A DNA stretch of 64,000 nt from Pseudomonas sp. ERMR1:02 (GTDB lineage Bacteria > Pseudomonadota > Gammaproteobacteria > Pseudomonadales > Pseudomonadaceae), in the NCBI RefSeq assembly GCF_002277815.1, contig NZ_NKJI01000016.1:1-64000 (forward strand), in the 5' to 3' direction. Each line of letters begins with the position of its first letter. The stretch's first letter is position 1. Below the pieces are notes generated by a model that was not told the DNA's origin, ran no database searches, and worked only from the letters and a program-made list of their open reading frames with translations. Of this stretch, positions 51,246 through 60,585 are shown in pieces. The position numbers were made by a program, and so were the translations under genes.

Positions 51246-52535
51246 TTATTTGCGGTCTTCCAGCTCGGTGATGTCACGCGACTCGTAGCCGGTGTACAGC
51301 TGGCGCGGGCGGCCGATCTTGTACGGGCTGGAGAGCATTTCTTTCCAGTGGGAGATCCAGCCGACGGTCCGCGCCAAAGCGAAGATCACGGTGAACATGC
51401 TGGTTGGAATGCCGATCGCCTTGAGGATGATCCCCGAGTAGAAGTCGACGTTCGGGTACAGCGAGCGTTCGATGAAGTACGGGTCGGTCAGGGCGATCTC
51501 TTCCAGGCGCATGGCCAGTTGGAGTTGCGGATCGTTCTGTATGCCCAGTTCCTTCAACACTTCGTCGCAGGTCTGCTTCATGACGGTAGCGCGAGGGTCG
51601 CGGTTTTTGTAAACGCGGTGACCGAAGCCCATCAGCTTGAACGGATCGTTCTTGTCCTTGGCCTTGGCGATGTACTTGTCGATGTTCGACACGTCGCCGA
51701 TTTCATCGAGCATGGACAGCACTGCTTCGTTGGCTCCGCCGTGGGCAGGGCCCCACAGTGCGGCGATACCGGCGGCAATACAGGCGAACGGGTTGGCACC
51801 CGAAGAACCTGCCAGGCGTACGGTAGAGGTCGATGCGTTCTGCTCGTGGTCGGCGTGGAGGATGAAGATCCGGTCCATGGCCTTGGCGAGCACCGGGCTG
51901 ATCGGTTTGATCTCGCACGGGGTGTTGAACATCATGTGCAGGAAGTTTTCCGCATACGACAGGTCGTTGCGCGGGTACATCATGGGTTGACCCATGGAGT
52001 ACTTGTAAACCATCGCTGCCAGGGTCGGCATCTTGGCAACCAGGCGGATCGCGGAGATTTCGCGATGCTGCGGGTTTTTGATGTCCAGGGAGTCGTGGTA
52101 GAAGGCCGAAAGGGCGCCGACTACACCGCACATCACGGCCATCGGGTGGGCGTCGCGACGGAAGCCGTTGAAGAAGGTTTTCAGCTGCTCGTGAACCATG
52201 GTGTGGTTCTTGACGGTGCTGACGAACTGGGCCTTCTGGTCTGCAGTCGGCAATTCGCCGTTGAGCAGCAGATAGCAGGTTTCCAGGTAGTCCGACTTTT
52301 CAGCCAGCTGTTCGATCGGGTAGCCGCGGTGCAGCAGAATGCCGTTGTCGCCGTCGATATAGGTGATCTTCGACTCGCATGAGGCGGTCGACATGAAACC
52401 AGGGTCAAAGGTGAAACGGCCCGTGGCCGTCAAGCCCCGAACATCGATAACGTCGGGACCAACGGTGCCGGTTAAAATGGGCAGCTCGACGGGGGCTGCG
52501 CCCTCGATGATCAACTGCGCTTTTTTGTCAGCCAT
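51246..52535 (-). CDS. gltA: Citrate synthase
   Basis: GltA condenses acetyl-CoA and oxaloacetate to citrate. The 429-residue protein is the NADH-sensitive type II citrate synthase: an N-terminal extension before FDPGFMSTASCESKITYIDGDNG, then the catalytic regions LHADHEQNASTSTVRLAGSS, GPAHGGANEAVL and GFGHRVYKNRDPRA, with the C-terminal Asp region MYPNVDFYSGIIL. It lies divergent from sdhCDAB across a promoter region, the standard Pseudomonas layout. Confidence 0.97.
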   Translation of the reverse strand: MADKKAQLIIEGAAPVELPILTGTVGPDVIDVRGLTATGRFTFDPGFMSTASCESKITYIDGDNGILLHRGYPIEQLAEKSDYLETCYLLLNGELPTADQKAQFVSTVKNHTMVHEQLKTFFNGFRRDAHPMAVMCGVVGALSAFYHDSLDIKNPQHREISAIRLVAKMPTLAAMVYKYSMGQPMMYPRNDLSYAENFLHMMFNTPCEIKPISPVLAKAMDRIFILHADHEQNASTSTVRLAGSSGANPFACIAAGIAALWGPAHGGANEAVLSMLDEIGDVSNIDKYIAKAKDKNDPFKLMGFGHRVYKNRDPRATVMKQTCDEVLKELGIQNDPQLQLAMRLEEIALTDPYFIERSLYPNVDFYSGIILKAIGIPTSMFTVIFALARTVGWISHWKEMLSSPYKIGRPRQLYTGYESRDITELEDRK

Positions 52536-52593
52536 GTGGCCTCCTATTTATGCTTGAAATCATCAGACAGACCCCCCACGCAGGGCCCGCACC

Positions 52594-52621
52594 ACTATAG
52601 TGAGATAAATTCGAATGTCAA
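52594..52621 (-). promoter_or_regulatory. Sigma-70 promoter of gltA
   Basis: On the reverse strand TTGACA (52621-52616) and TATAGT (52599-52594) are 16 bases apart, about 60-85 bases upstream of the gltA start. Both hexamers are near consensus. Confidence 0.65.
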
Positions 52622-52735
52622 TTTGCCTAAAGTCCTGCTCCAGAAGGCTTTAACCCGACTTTTTTCTCGAAATTGCCTGCCATTTACGCCTTTTACACGA
52701 GATGTGCAATCCGCCATTTGGGGTGGGTGTTTGCG

Positions 52736-52764
52736 TTGTCATTAGTAGCCTAACTGTCTATACT
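52736..52764 (+). promoter_or_regulatory. Sigma-70 promoter of sdhCDAB
   Basis: TTGTCA (52736-52741) and TATACT (52759-52764) are separated by 17 bases. A start near 52771 would give a leader of about 114 bases containing the hairpin at 52846-52875. Confidence 0.65.
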
Positions 52765-52801
52765 CGGCCACCGACCGCCAAGGGCTTTTGGGCCTGCTTT
52801 A

Positions 52802-52875
52802 TTGGGGGTCGCATCCCTGGGTGGTGGTTACCTGACCAGTGCACTCCCCAACAACTTTGCCCTGATTGTTAGGGG
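52802..52875 (+). promoter_or_regulatory. sdhC leader with Shine-Dalgarno-sequestering hairpin and competing pairing
   Basis: CCCCAACAA (52846-52854) pairs with TTGTT(A)GGGG (52866-52875), nine pairs with one bulged A. The GGGG is the Shine-Dalgarno of sdhC, nine bases before GTG 52885. The same CCCCAA can pair instead with TTGGGG at 52802-52807, which would free the Shine-Dalgarno. The switch is a structural inference from the sequence. Confidence 0.4.
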
Positions 52876-52884
52876 CTCTTCAGT

Positions 52885-53271
52885 GTGAAAAAAGCCGTGA
52901 AAAGCCAACGACCTGTAAACCTAGACCTAAGGACCATCAAACTCCCCATCACCGGCGTTACGTCGTTTCTTCACCGTGTTTCCGGCATCATCCTCTTCCT
53001 GGGCCTTGGCTTCATGCTTTATGCATTGGGCAAATCCCTGGGTTCCGAGGAAGGCTTTGCCGACGTGAAGGCAACCTTGACCAGCCCTCTGGCCAAGTTC
53101 GTAGCATGGGGCCTCCTGTCCGCTCTGCTGTATCACCTGGTAGCCGGTGTGCGCCATTTGATCATGGATATGGGAGTCGGTGAGACGCTGGAAGGCGGCC
53201 GCCTGGGCTCGAAAATTATCATCGCCGTTTCCGTGGTGTTGATCGTTCTGGCAGGAGTTTGGATATGGTAA
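52885..53271 (+). CDS. sdhC: Succinate dehydrogenase cytochrome b556 subunit
   Basis: SdhC anchors the complex II dimer, binding haem b and ubiquinone. The 128-residue protein has three membrane segments. Ser27 and Arg31 (TSFLHRVSG) match the quinone-site residues and His84 matches the haem ligand of E. coli SdhC. The start is GTG 52885 with an AGGGG nine bases upstream that can be masked by a hairpin. The stop overlaps the sdhD start region by seven bases. Confidence 0.95.
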   Translation: MKKAVKSQRPVNLDLRTIKLPITGVTSFLHRVSGIILFLGLGFMLYALGKSLGSEEGFADVKATLTSPLAKFVAWGLLSALLYHLVAGVRHLIMDMGVGETLEGGRLGSKIIIAVSVVLIVLAGVWIW

Positions 53272-53633
53272 CCAGCGTTACGAACCTTTCGCGTTCGGGC
53301 CTCTATGACTGGATGGCACAGCGTGTATCTGCGGTTGTTCTCGCGGCTTATTTCATCTTCCTGATCGGATACCTGGCAGCGAATCCGGGCATTGGCTTTG
53401 TCCAATGGCATGGCCTGTTCGCCCACAACGGGATGCGTATCTTCAGTCTGCTGGCCCTCGTTGCCCTGGGCGCTCACGCCTGGGTCGGCATGTGGACCAT
53501 CGCGACCGACTACCTGACGCCGATGGCGCTGGGCAAGTCCGCGACTGCAGTACGTTTCCTTTTCCAGGCAGTATGCGGCGTTGCGATGTTCGCTTACTTC
53601 GTCTGGGGTGTGCAGATTCTCTGGGGTATCTGA
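53265..53633 (+). CDS. sdhD: Succinate dehydrogenase hydrophobic membrane anchor subunit
   Basis: SdhD is the second membrane anchor. The 122-residue protein has three membrane spans, His71 at the haem-ligand position and Asp82-Tyr83 at the quinone site, as in E. coli. ATG 53265 (after AGGAG) overlaps sdhC by seven bases; a start at 53259 adds two residues and is less likely. sdhA follows after three bases. Confidence 0.94.
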   Translation: MVTSVTNLSRSGLYDWMAQRVSAVVLAAYFIFLIGYLAANPGIGFVQWHGLFAHNGMRIFSLLALVALGAHAWVGMWTIATDYLTPMALGKSATAVRFLFQAVCGVAMFAYFVWGVQILWGI

Positions 53634-53636
53634 TTC

Positions 53637-55409
53637 ATGGCTAACATTCCAACGATTTCTTTCGACGCCATCATTATTGGTGGCGGCGGTGCCGGCATGC
53701 GCGCTGCGCTGCAACTGGCGCAAGGCGGCCACAAGACCGCCGTGATCACCAAGGTGTTCCCGACCCGTTCGCACACTGTGTCGGCACAGGGCGGCATCAC
53801 CTGCGCCATCGCGTCGGCCGATCCGAACGATGACTGGCGCTGGCACATGTACGATACCGTCAAGGGTTCTGACTATATCGGTGACCAGGACGCTATCGAA
53901 TACATGTGTCAGGAAGGCCCGGCTGCGGTATACGAGCTGGACCACATGGGTATGCCGTTCTCCCGTACCGAACAAGGTCGTATCTACCAGCGTCCATTCG
54001 GCGGTCAGTCGAAGGATTACGGTAAAGGCGGGCAGGCTGCCCGTACTTGCGCCGCTTCCGACCGTACCGGTCACGCGCTGCTGCATACCCTTTATCAGGG
54101 CAACCTGAAAGCCGGCACCGTGTTCCTGAACGAGTACTACGCTGTTGATCTGGTGAAAAACCAGGACGGCGCGTTCGTCGGCGTAATCGCTATCTGCATC
54201 GAAACCGGTGAAACCAGCTATATCCGCGCCAAGGCTACTGTCCTGGCGACTGGTGGTGCCGGTCGTATCTACGCTTCCACCACCAATGCCCTGATCAACA
54301 CCGGTGACGGCGTCGGCATGGCTCTGCGTGCAGGCGTACCGGTACAAGACATCGAAATGTGGCAGTTCCACCCGACCGGCATCGCCGGCGCCGGTGTACT
54401 GGTGACCGAAGGTTGCCGTGGTGAGGGTGGATACCTGATCAACAAGCACGGCGAGCGTTTCATGGAGCGTTATGCTCCGAACGCCAAAGACCTGGCGGGT
54501 CGTGACGTTGTTGCCCGTTCGATGGTTAAAGAGATCATTGCCGGCAACGGTTGCGGTCCGAATGGCGACCACGTAATGCTCAAACTCGACCATTTGGGCG
54601 AAGAAGTGCTGCACAGTCGACTGCCAGGCATCTGCGAACTGTCGAAAACTTTTGCACACGTTGACCCGGTTGTTGCTCCGGTTCCGGTTGTTCCGACTTG
54701 CCACTATATGATGGGCGGCGTTCCGACCAACATTCATGGTCAGGCGATCACCCAGAACGCCGAAGGCGTGGACGAGATCATTCATGGTCTGTTCGCGGTG
54801 GGCGAAGTGGCTTGCGTATCGGTTCACGGTGCAAACCGTCTGGGCGGCAACTCGTTGCTCGACCTGGTGGTCTTCGGTCGTGCGGCTGGTCTGCACCTGG
54901 AAAAAGCGCTGAGCGATGGCATCGAATACGACGAAGCCACCGACGCCGACATCAATGCGGCCCTGTCGCGTCTGTCCGCTCTGAACGAGCGTACCGATGG
55001 CGAAGACGTGGCAACCCTGCGTCGCGAGCTGCAAAGCTGCATGCAGAACTACTTCGGCGTATTCCGTACCGGCGAATACATGCAGAAGGGTATTGCCCAG
55101 CTGGCTGATCTGCGCAAGCGCATCGCCAACGTCAAGATCAACGACAAGTCGCAGGCGTTCAACACTGCGCGTATCGAAGCTCTGGAACTGCAAAACCTGC
55201 TGGAAGTGGCTGAAGCTACTGCCATCGCTGCCGAAGTACGTAAAGAGTCCCGTGGCGCTCACGCCCGTGAAGACTTCGAAGACCGTGACGACGAAAACTG
55301 GCTGTGCCACACCCTGTTCTTCCCGGGTGAGAAGCGCGTTTCCAAGCGTGCCGTGAACTTCTCGCCGAAGACAGTTCCGACGTTTGAACCCAAGATTCGG
55401 ACTTACTAA
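53637..55409 (+). CDS. sdhA: Succinate dehydrogenase flavoprotein subunit
   Basis: SdhA oxidises succinate to fumarate. The 590-residue protein has the FAD fold start AIIIGGGGAGMRAAL and the covalent FAD histidine His46 in TRSHTVSAQGG. The active-site region is HPTGIAGAGVLVTEGCRGEGG, and the C-terminal catalytic Arg region HGANRLGGNSLLDLVVFGRAAG. It lies between sdhD (3-base gap) and sdhB. Confidence 0.97.
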   Translation: MANIPTISFDAIIIGGGGAGMRAALQLAQGGHKTAVITKVFPTRSHTVSAQGGITCAIASADPNDDWRWHMYDTVKGSDYIGDQDAIEYMCQEGPAAVYELDHMGMPFSRTEQGRIYQRPFGGQSKDYGKGGQAARTCAASDRTGHALLHTLYQGNLKAGTVFLNEYYAVDLVKNQDGAFVGVIAICIETGETSYIRAKATVLATGGAGRIYASTTNALINTGDGVGMALRAGVPVQDIEMWQFHPTGIAGAGVLVTEGCRGEGGYLINKHGERFMERYAPNAKDLAGRDVVARSMVKEIIAGNGCGPNGDHVMLKLDHLGEEVLHSRLPGICELSKTFAHVDPVVAPVPVVPTCHYMMGGVPTNIHGQAITQNAEGVDEIIHGLFAVGEVACVSVHGANRLGGNSLLDLVVFGRAAGLHLEKALSDGIEYDEATDADINAALSRLSALNERTDGEDVATLRRELQSCMQNYFGVFRTGEYMQKGIAQLADLRKRIANVKINDKSQAFNTARIEALELQNLLEVAEATAIAAEVRKESRGAHAREDFEDRDDENWLCHTLFFPGEKRVSKRAVNFSPKTVPTFEPKIRTY

Positions 55410-55420
55410 GGGTGGCCGCC

Positions 55421-56125
55421 ATGTTGCAAGTCAGTGTTTATCGTTACAACCCTGATCAGGACGCTGCGCCGTTCATGCAGGAATTCCAGGTTGATACCGG
55501 TGGTAAAGACCTGATGGTGCTGGACGTGCTCGCGCTGATCAAAGAGCAGGACGAGGGTTTCTCCTATCGTCGCTCCTGCCGTGAAGGCGTTTGCGGTTCC
55601 GACGGCATGAACATCAACGGCAAGAACGGCCTGGCGTGCGTTACGCCACTGTCTGCCGTTGTCAAAGGTAACAAGCTGATCGTTCGTCCTCTGCCAGGTT
55701 TGCCGGTTATCCGTGACCTGGTCGTCGATATGAGCATCTTCTACAAGCAATACGAGAAGGTTAAGCCATTCCTGCAGAACGACACGCCGGCTCCGGCCAT
55801 CGAGCGTCTGCAGTCCCCGGAAGAGCGTGAAAAGCTCGACGGTCTGTACGAGTGCATCCTGTGCGCTTGCTGCTCGACCTCTTGCCCGTCCTTCTGGTGG
55901 AACCCGGACAAGTTCCTGGGTCCAGCTGCTCTGCTGCAAGCGTACCGCTTCCTGGCAGACAGCCGCGATACCAAGACCTCCGAGCGTCTGGCTTCGCTGG
56001 ATGACCCGTTCAGCGTATTCCGCTGCCGCGGGATCATGAACTGCGTCAACGTTTGTCCGAAGGGCCTGAACCCGACTAAGGCCATCGGTCACATTCGTAA
56101 CATGCTGCTTTCGAGCGGTGTGTGA
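55421..56125 (+). CDS. sdhB: Succinate dehydrogenase iron-sulfur subunit
   Basis: SdhB carries electrons from FAD to quinone through three clusters. Cysteine sets are CREGVCGSDGMNINGKNGLAC (2Fe-2S), CILCACCSTSC (4Fe-4S) and CRGIMNCVNVCPKG (3Fe-4S), all intact. The 234-residue length is normal. ATG 55421 is chosen; an in-frame GTG at 55412 would add three residues. A terminator-like hairpin follows at 56166. Confidence 0.96.
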   Translation: MLQVSVYRYNPDQDAAPFMQEFQVDTGGKDLMVLDVLALIKEQDEGFSYRRSCREGVCGSDGMNINGKNGLACVTPLSAVVKGNKLIVRPLPGLPVIRDLVVDMSIFYKQYEKVKPFLQNDTPAPAIERLQSPEEREKLDGLYECILCACCSTSCPSFWWNPDKFLGPAALLQAYRFLADSRDTKTSERLASLDDPFSVFRCRGIMNCVNVCPKGLNPTKAIGHIRNMLLSSGV

Positions 56126-56165
56126 TTCAGCTGCTGTACCCGTAGGACTGCTGTACCTGTAGATG

Positions 56166-56199
56166 CTACGGCGCAGGCTTCAACCGGCGCCGTAGTTTT
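56166..56199 (+). terminator. Terminator-like hairpin between sdhB and sucA
   Basis: CTACGGCGC (56166-56174) and GCGCCGTAG (56187-56195) form a nine-base perfect stem followed by TTTT. The T run is short, so it may only attenuate or protect the sdh message. Confidence 0.6.
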
Positions 56200-56248
56200 A
56201 ACCTGAGCAGCAGCCCATAAAGCTGCGGCTCTTATTTTGAAGAAATGA

Positions 56249-56308
56249 GACAAGCAGGGGCATCCGGGCTGGTACCCGGACTATCAGCGTGATCCTAGGT
56301 GGCTTGTT
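56249..56308 (+). ncRNA. Structured sucA leader (sucA-II motif-like)
   Basis: An outer stem ACAAGC/GCTTGT (56250-56255 with 56302-56307) encloses a perfect hairpin TCCGGG-CTGGTA-CCCGGA (56263-56280). It lies 80 bases before sucA. A conserved RNA called sucA-II has been reported upstream of sucA in Pseudomonas; whether this is that motif should be tested with its covariance model. Confidence 0.5.
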
Positions 56309-56387
56309 TTAGTCGCTGCATTCGGACTTCTGCAAGTTTGCTCGGTGTCGACGCCGGTGGTGTTCCCCTAACCGAGGGTGACCAAGC

Positions 56388-59219
56388 ATGCAAGAAAGCG
56401 TGATGCAGCGCATGTGGAACAGCGCCTACCTATCCGGTAGTAACGCTGCCTATGTGGAAGAGCTCTACGAGCTCTACCTGCACGACCCTAACGCTGTGCC
56501 AGAAGAGTGGCGCACCTACTTCCAGAAGTTGCCTGCTGACGGCAACTCTGCCACCGATGTTTCGCACTCTACAATTCGCGATCATTTCGTCTTGCTGGCA
56601 AAGAACCAGCGCCGCGCTCAACCGGTTTCCGCCGGCAGCGTGAGCAGTGAGCACGAGAAGAAGCAAGTTGAAGTGCTGCGATTGATCCAGGCCTACCGTA
56701 TGCGTGGCCACCAGGCAGCCCAGCTTGACCCGCTGGGACTGTGGCAGCGTCCTGCACCTGCAGACCTGTCGATCAATCATTACGGCTTGACCAATGCCGA
56801 TCTTGATACGACCTTCCGTGCCGGCGACCTGTTCATCGGCAAAGAGGAAGCGAGCCTACGCGAAATTCACGAAGCGTTGCAGCAGACATATTGCCGCACC
56901 ATCGGCGCTGAATTTACGCATATCACCGATTCCGAGCAGCGCCAGTGGTTTCAGCAGCGTCTGGAAAGCGTGCGTGGCCGTCCGACGTATTCCGCGGACA
57001 TCAAAGGCCACCTGCTTGAGCGCGTCACTGCCGGCGAAGGCCTGGAAAAATACCTGGGTACCAAATATCCGGGTACCAAGCGTTTTGGTCTGGAAGGCGG
57101 CGAGAGCCTGATTCCGATGCTCGACGAGCTGATCCAGCGTTCCGGTTCCTACGGCACCAAGGAAATCGTTATCGGCATGGCCCACCGTGGCCGTCTGAAC
57201 GTACTGGTCAACACCTTCGGCAAGAATCCGCGCGATCTGTTCGACGAGTTCGAAGGCAAGAAGAAGGTCGAGCTGGGTTCCGGTGACGTTAAATACCACC
57301 AGGGCTTCTCGTCCAACGTCATGACCACCGGCGGTGAAGTTCACCTGGCCATGGCCTTCAACCCGTCTCACCTGGAAATCGTTTCTCCAGTGGTCGAGGG
57401 TTCGGTCCGCGCCCGCCAGGATCGTCGTAACGACCCTACCGGTGAAAAGGTTCTGCCGATTTCCATCCACGGTGACGCTGCAGTCGCAGGTCAGGGTGTG
57501 GTCATGGAAACCTTCCAGATGTCGCAGACCCGCGGTTTCAAGACCGGCGGCACCGTGCACATCGTGATCAACAACCAGGTCGGTTTCACCATCAGCAATC
57601 CGCTGGACGCTCGCTCCACCGAGTACGCGACCGACGTTGCGAAAATGATCCAGGCGCCGATCCTCCATGTGAATGGCGATGATCCGGAAGCCGTATTGTT
57701 CGTGACCCAGCTGGCAATCGACTACCGCATGCAGTTCAAGCGCGATGTGGTGATCGACATGTTCTGCTACCGTCGTCGCGGCCACAACGAGGCCGACGAG
57801 CCAAGTGGCACCCAGCCTCTGATGTATCAGCAGATCGCCAAGCAGCGCACTACCCGTGAGCTGTATGCCGATCGTCTGACGCAAAGCGGTGTGCTGGACG
57901 CAGAGCGTGTTCAGGCGAAGATCGATGAATATCGCAATGCGCTGGACAACGGTCTGCACGTAGTGAAAAGCCTGGTCAAAGAGCCGAACAAAGAGTTGTT
58001 CGTGGACTGGCGTCCGTATCTGGGCCACGCCTGGACTGCACGGCACGACACGCGCTTCGACCTGAAAACCTTGCAGGAACTGTCGGCCAAGCTGCTGGAA
58101 ATTCCGGACGGCTTCGTCGTACAACGCCAGGTTGCCAAGATCTACGAAGACCGTCAGAAGATGCAAGCCGGCGGCCTGCCGATCAACTGGGGTTATGCCG
58201 AAACCATGGCGTACGCGACCCTGGCGTTCGAAGGTCACCCGATCCGCATGACTGGTCAGGACATCGGCCGCGGTACGTTCTCGCACCGTCATGCTGTGTT
58301 GCACAACCAGAAAGACGCGGGCACCTACATCCCGCTGCAAAACCTGTACGACGGCCAGCCACGTTTCGACATGTACGATTCGTTCCTGTCCGAAGAAGCC
58401 GTACTGGCGTTCGAATACGGCTACTCGACCACCACGCCTGAAGCGCTGGTTATCTGGGAAGCCCAGTTCGGCGATTTCGCCAACGGTGCCCAGGTGGTTA
58501 TCGACCAATTCATCACCAGTGGCGAGCACAAGTGGGGCCGTCTGTGCGGTCTGACCATGCTGCTGCCTCACGGTTATGAAGGTCAGGGGCCAGAGCACTC
58601 CTCGGCCCGTCTGGAGCGTTACCTGCAGCTGTGCGCCGAGCACAACATTCAGGTAGCCGTGCCGACTACGCCTGCTCAGATCTACCATTTGCTGCGTCGT
58701 CAGGTGATTCGCCCGCTGCGCAAGCCATTGATCGTTCTGACTCCGAAGTCGCTGCTGCGTCACAAACTGGCAATCTCGACTCTGGAAGATCTGGCCGAAG
58801 GTTCGTTCCAGACCGTTATTGCGGAAATCGATGCCCAAGACCCGCAAAAGGTCGAGCGCGTTGTTCTGTGTAGCGGCAAGGTCTACTACGACCTGCTGGA
58901 AAAACGCCGTGCCGAAGGCCGTGACGACATCGCAATCGTGCGTCTTGAGCAGCTGTACCCATTCCCTGAGGACGACTTGAAAGAAGTCCTGGCTCCTTAC
59001 ACCAACGCCAAATATGCGGTCTGGTGCCAGGAAGAGCCGATGAACCAGGGTGCTTGGTACTGCAGTCAACACCACATGCGTCGCAGTATCAGCAATCTCA
59101 ACAAGTCTCTCGTACTCGAGTACGCGGGCCGTGAGGCTTCTGCTGCACCTGCATGCGGTTACGCATCGATGCACGCCGAGCAGCAGGAAAAACTGCTGCA
59201 AGACGCTTTTACCGTTTAA
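56388..59219 (+). CDS. sucA: 2-oxoglutarate dehydrogenase E1 component
   Basis: SucA decarboxylates 2-oxoglutarate with thiamine diphosphate and transfers succinyl to the SucB lipoyl group. The 943-residue protein has GGESLIPMLDEL, IGMAHRGRLNVLVN, HGDAAVAGQGVV with the ThDP-binding region, and GQDIGRGTFSHRHAVL of the transketolase domain. The start MQESVMQRMW is normal, preceded by GAGGGTGA. A structured leader precedes it, and sucB follows after 42 bases. Confidence 0.97.
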   Translation: MQESVMQRMWNSAYLSGSNAAYVEELYELYLHDPNAVPEEWRTYFQKLPADGNSATDVSHSTIRDHFVLLAKNQRRAQPVSAGSVSSEHEKKQVEVLRLIQAYRMRGHQAAQLDPLGLWQRPAPADLSINHYGLTNADLDTTFRAGDLFIGKEEASLREIHEALQQTYCRTIGAEFTHITDSEQRQWFQQRLESVRGRPTYSADIKGHLLERVTAGEGLEKYLGTKYPGTKRFGLEGGESLIPMLDELIQRSGSYGTKEIVIGMAHRGRLNVLVNTFGKNPRDLFDEFEGKKKVELGSGDVKYHQGFSSNVMTTGGEVHLAMAFNPSHLEIVSPVVEGSVRARQDRRNDPTGEKVLPISIHGDAAVAGQGVVMETFQMSQTRGFKTGGTVHIVINNQVGFTISNPLDARSTEYATDVAKMIQAPILHVNGDDPEAVLFVTQLAIDYRMQFKRDVVIDMFCYRRRGHNEADEPSGTQPLMYQQIAKQRTTRELYADRLTQSGVLDAERVQAKIDEYRNALDNGLHVVKSLVKEPNKELFVDWRPYLGHAWTARHDTRFDLKTLQELSAKLLEIPDGFVVQRQVAKIYEDRQKMQAGGLPINWGYAETMAYATLAFEGHPIRMTGQDIGRGTFSHRHAVLHNQKDAGTYIPLQNLYDGQPRFDMYDSFLSEEAVLAFEYGYSTTTPEALVIWEAQFGDFANGAQVVIDQFITSGEHKWGRLCGLTMLLPHGYEGQGPEHSSARLERYLQLCAEHNIQVAVPTTPAQIYHLLRRQVIRPLRKPLIVLTPKSLLRHKLAISTLEDLAEGSFQTVIAEIDAQDPQKVERVVLCSGKVYYDLLEKRRAEGRDDIAIVRLEQLYPFPEDDLKEVLAPYTNAKYAVWCQEEPMNQGAWYCSQHHMRRSISNLNKSLVLEYAGREASAAPACGYASMHAEQQEKLLQDAFTV

Positions 59220-59261
59220 CGCCTTCGCGCACCAGAAACCGAATTTAAGGACCCACAGATA

Positions 59262-60482
59262 ATGGCTATCGAAATCAAAGCCCCCACTTTCCCGGAATCG
59301 GTTGCCGATGGCACCGTTGCCACCTGGCACAAACAGCCGGGCGACGCCGTCAAGCGTGACGAACTGATCGTCGACATCGAAACTGACAAAGTCGTATTGG
59401 AAGTGTTGGCGACCGCTGACGGCGTGCTGGGCGCTATCGTCAAGAACGAAGGCGACACCGTTCTGTCCGACGAAGTACTGGGCTCGATCGTTGAGGGCGG
59501 CGCTGCTGCCGCTCCAGCCGCTGCTGCTCCGGCCACCGCTGCTCAAGCTGCTGCCCCTGCCGCCGAAGGCGAAGACGATCCGGTTGCTGCACCGGCTGCT
59601 CGCAAGTTGGCTGAAGAAAACGGTATCAACATTGCTTCCGTTGCCGGTACTGGCAAAGGTGGTCGTGTGACCAAGGAAGACGTGGTTGCAGCTGTTGCCG
59701 CCAAGAAAGCCGCTCCGGCTGCCGCCCCTGCCAAGGCCGCTGCACCTGCCGCTGCTGCTCCGGTGTTCGCTGCTGGCGACCGCATCGAGAAGCGCGTTCC
59801 GATGACCCGCGTTCGCGCTACCGTGGCCAAGCGCCTGGTAGAAGCTCAATCGAACATGGCAATGCTGACCACTTTCAACGAAGTCGACATGACCGAAGTC
59901 ATGGCTCTGCGTTCGAAGTACAAGGATCTGTTCGAGAAGTCCCACAACGGCGTGCGCCTGGGCTTCATGTCGTTCTTCGTGAAAGCGGCCACCGAAGCAC
60001 TGAAACGCTTCCCGGCTGTCAACGCTTCGATCGACGGCGCAGACATCGTTTACCACGGCTACGCTGACGTCGGTGTAGCTGTTTCCAGCGACCGCGGTCT
60101 GGTTGTGCCAGTTCTGCGTAACGCCGAACTGATGAGCCTGGCTGAGATCGAAGGCGGCATCGCCACTTTCGGCAAGAAAGCCCGTGACGGCAAACTGTCG
60201 ATGGACGAAATGACCGGCGGTACGTTCACCATCACCAACGGTGGTACTTTCGGTTCGATGATGTCGACTCCGATCGTCAACCCGCCGCAGGCTGCGATTC
60301 TGGGCATGCACAACATCATCCAGCGTCCTATGGCAATCAACGGCCAGGTCGTTATCCGTCCGATGATGTACCTGGCACTGTCCTACGATCACCGTCTGAT
60401 CGATGGCAAAGAAGCTGTGACCTTCCTGGTGACTATCAAGAACTTGCTGGAAGATCCGGCTCGTCTTCTTCTGGATATCTAA
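59262..60482 (+). CDS. sucB: Dihydrolipoamide succinyltransferase (E2 component)
   Basis: SucB transfers succinyl from lipoate to CoA. The 406-residue protein has a lipoyl domain (1-80, lipoyl Lys43 in DIETDKVVLEV) and an Ala/Pro/Lys-rich linker. A peripheral-subunit-binding domain (AARKLAEENGINIASVAGTGKGGRVTKEDV) and a catalytic domain ending SYDHRLIDG with His377 and Asp381 follow. A long inverted repeat separates it from lpd. Confidence 0.97.
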   Translation: MAIEIKAPTFPESVADGTVATWHKQPGDAVKRDELIVDIETDKVVLEVLATADGVLGAIVKNEGDTVLSDEVLGSIVEGGAAAAPAAAAPATAAQAAAPAAEGEDDPVAAPAARKLAEENGINIASVAGTGKGGRVTKEDVVAAVAAKKAAPAAAPAKAAAPAAAAPVFAAGDRIEKRVPMTRVRATVAKRLVEAQSNMAMLTTFNEVDMTEVMALRSKYKDLFEKSHNGVRLGFMSFFVKAATEALKRFPAVNASIDGADIVYHGYADVGVAVSSDRGLVVPVLRNAELMSLAEIEGGIATFGKKARDGKLSMDEMTGGTFTITNGGTFGSMMSTPIVNPPQAAILGMHNIIQRPMAINGQVVIRPMMYLALSYDHRLIDGKEAVTFLVTIKNLLEDPARLLLDI

Positions 60483-60495
60483 AAAGCAGCGGCAG

Positions 60496-60548
60496 GCTGC
60501 AAGCTGAAAGCCCCATGCTCGAGAGCGGGTGGGTTTCAGGCTTGCAGC
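60496..60548. repeat. Long imperfect inverted repeat between sucB and lpd
   Basis: GCTGCAAGCTGAAAGCCC (60496-60513) and GGGTTTCAGGCTTGCAGC (60531-60548) can pair over most of their length. They are followed by a degenerate repeat of GCTTGCAGC type up to about 60568. This is another Pseudomonas-style intergenic palindrome, of a family different from the REPINs. Confidence 0.6.
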
Positions 60549-60585
60549 TTGCGGCTTGTAGCTTGTTGCTAAAAGGGAACCTTTT

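Noticed and set aside
53133..55310. A 725-residue reverse frame opposite sdhA
   Set aside because: Antisense shadow of sdhA; the forward gene has all catalytic motifs.
56856..60392. A 1178-residue reverse-strand frame opposite sucA and sucB
   Set aside because: It is the shadow of two highly conserved forward genes in GC-rich DNA; no ribosome site or family resemblance.
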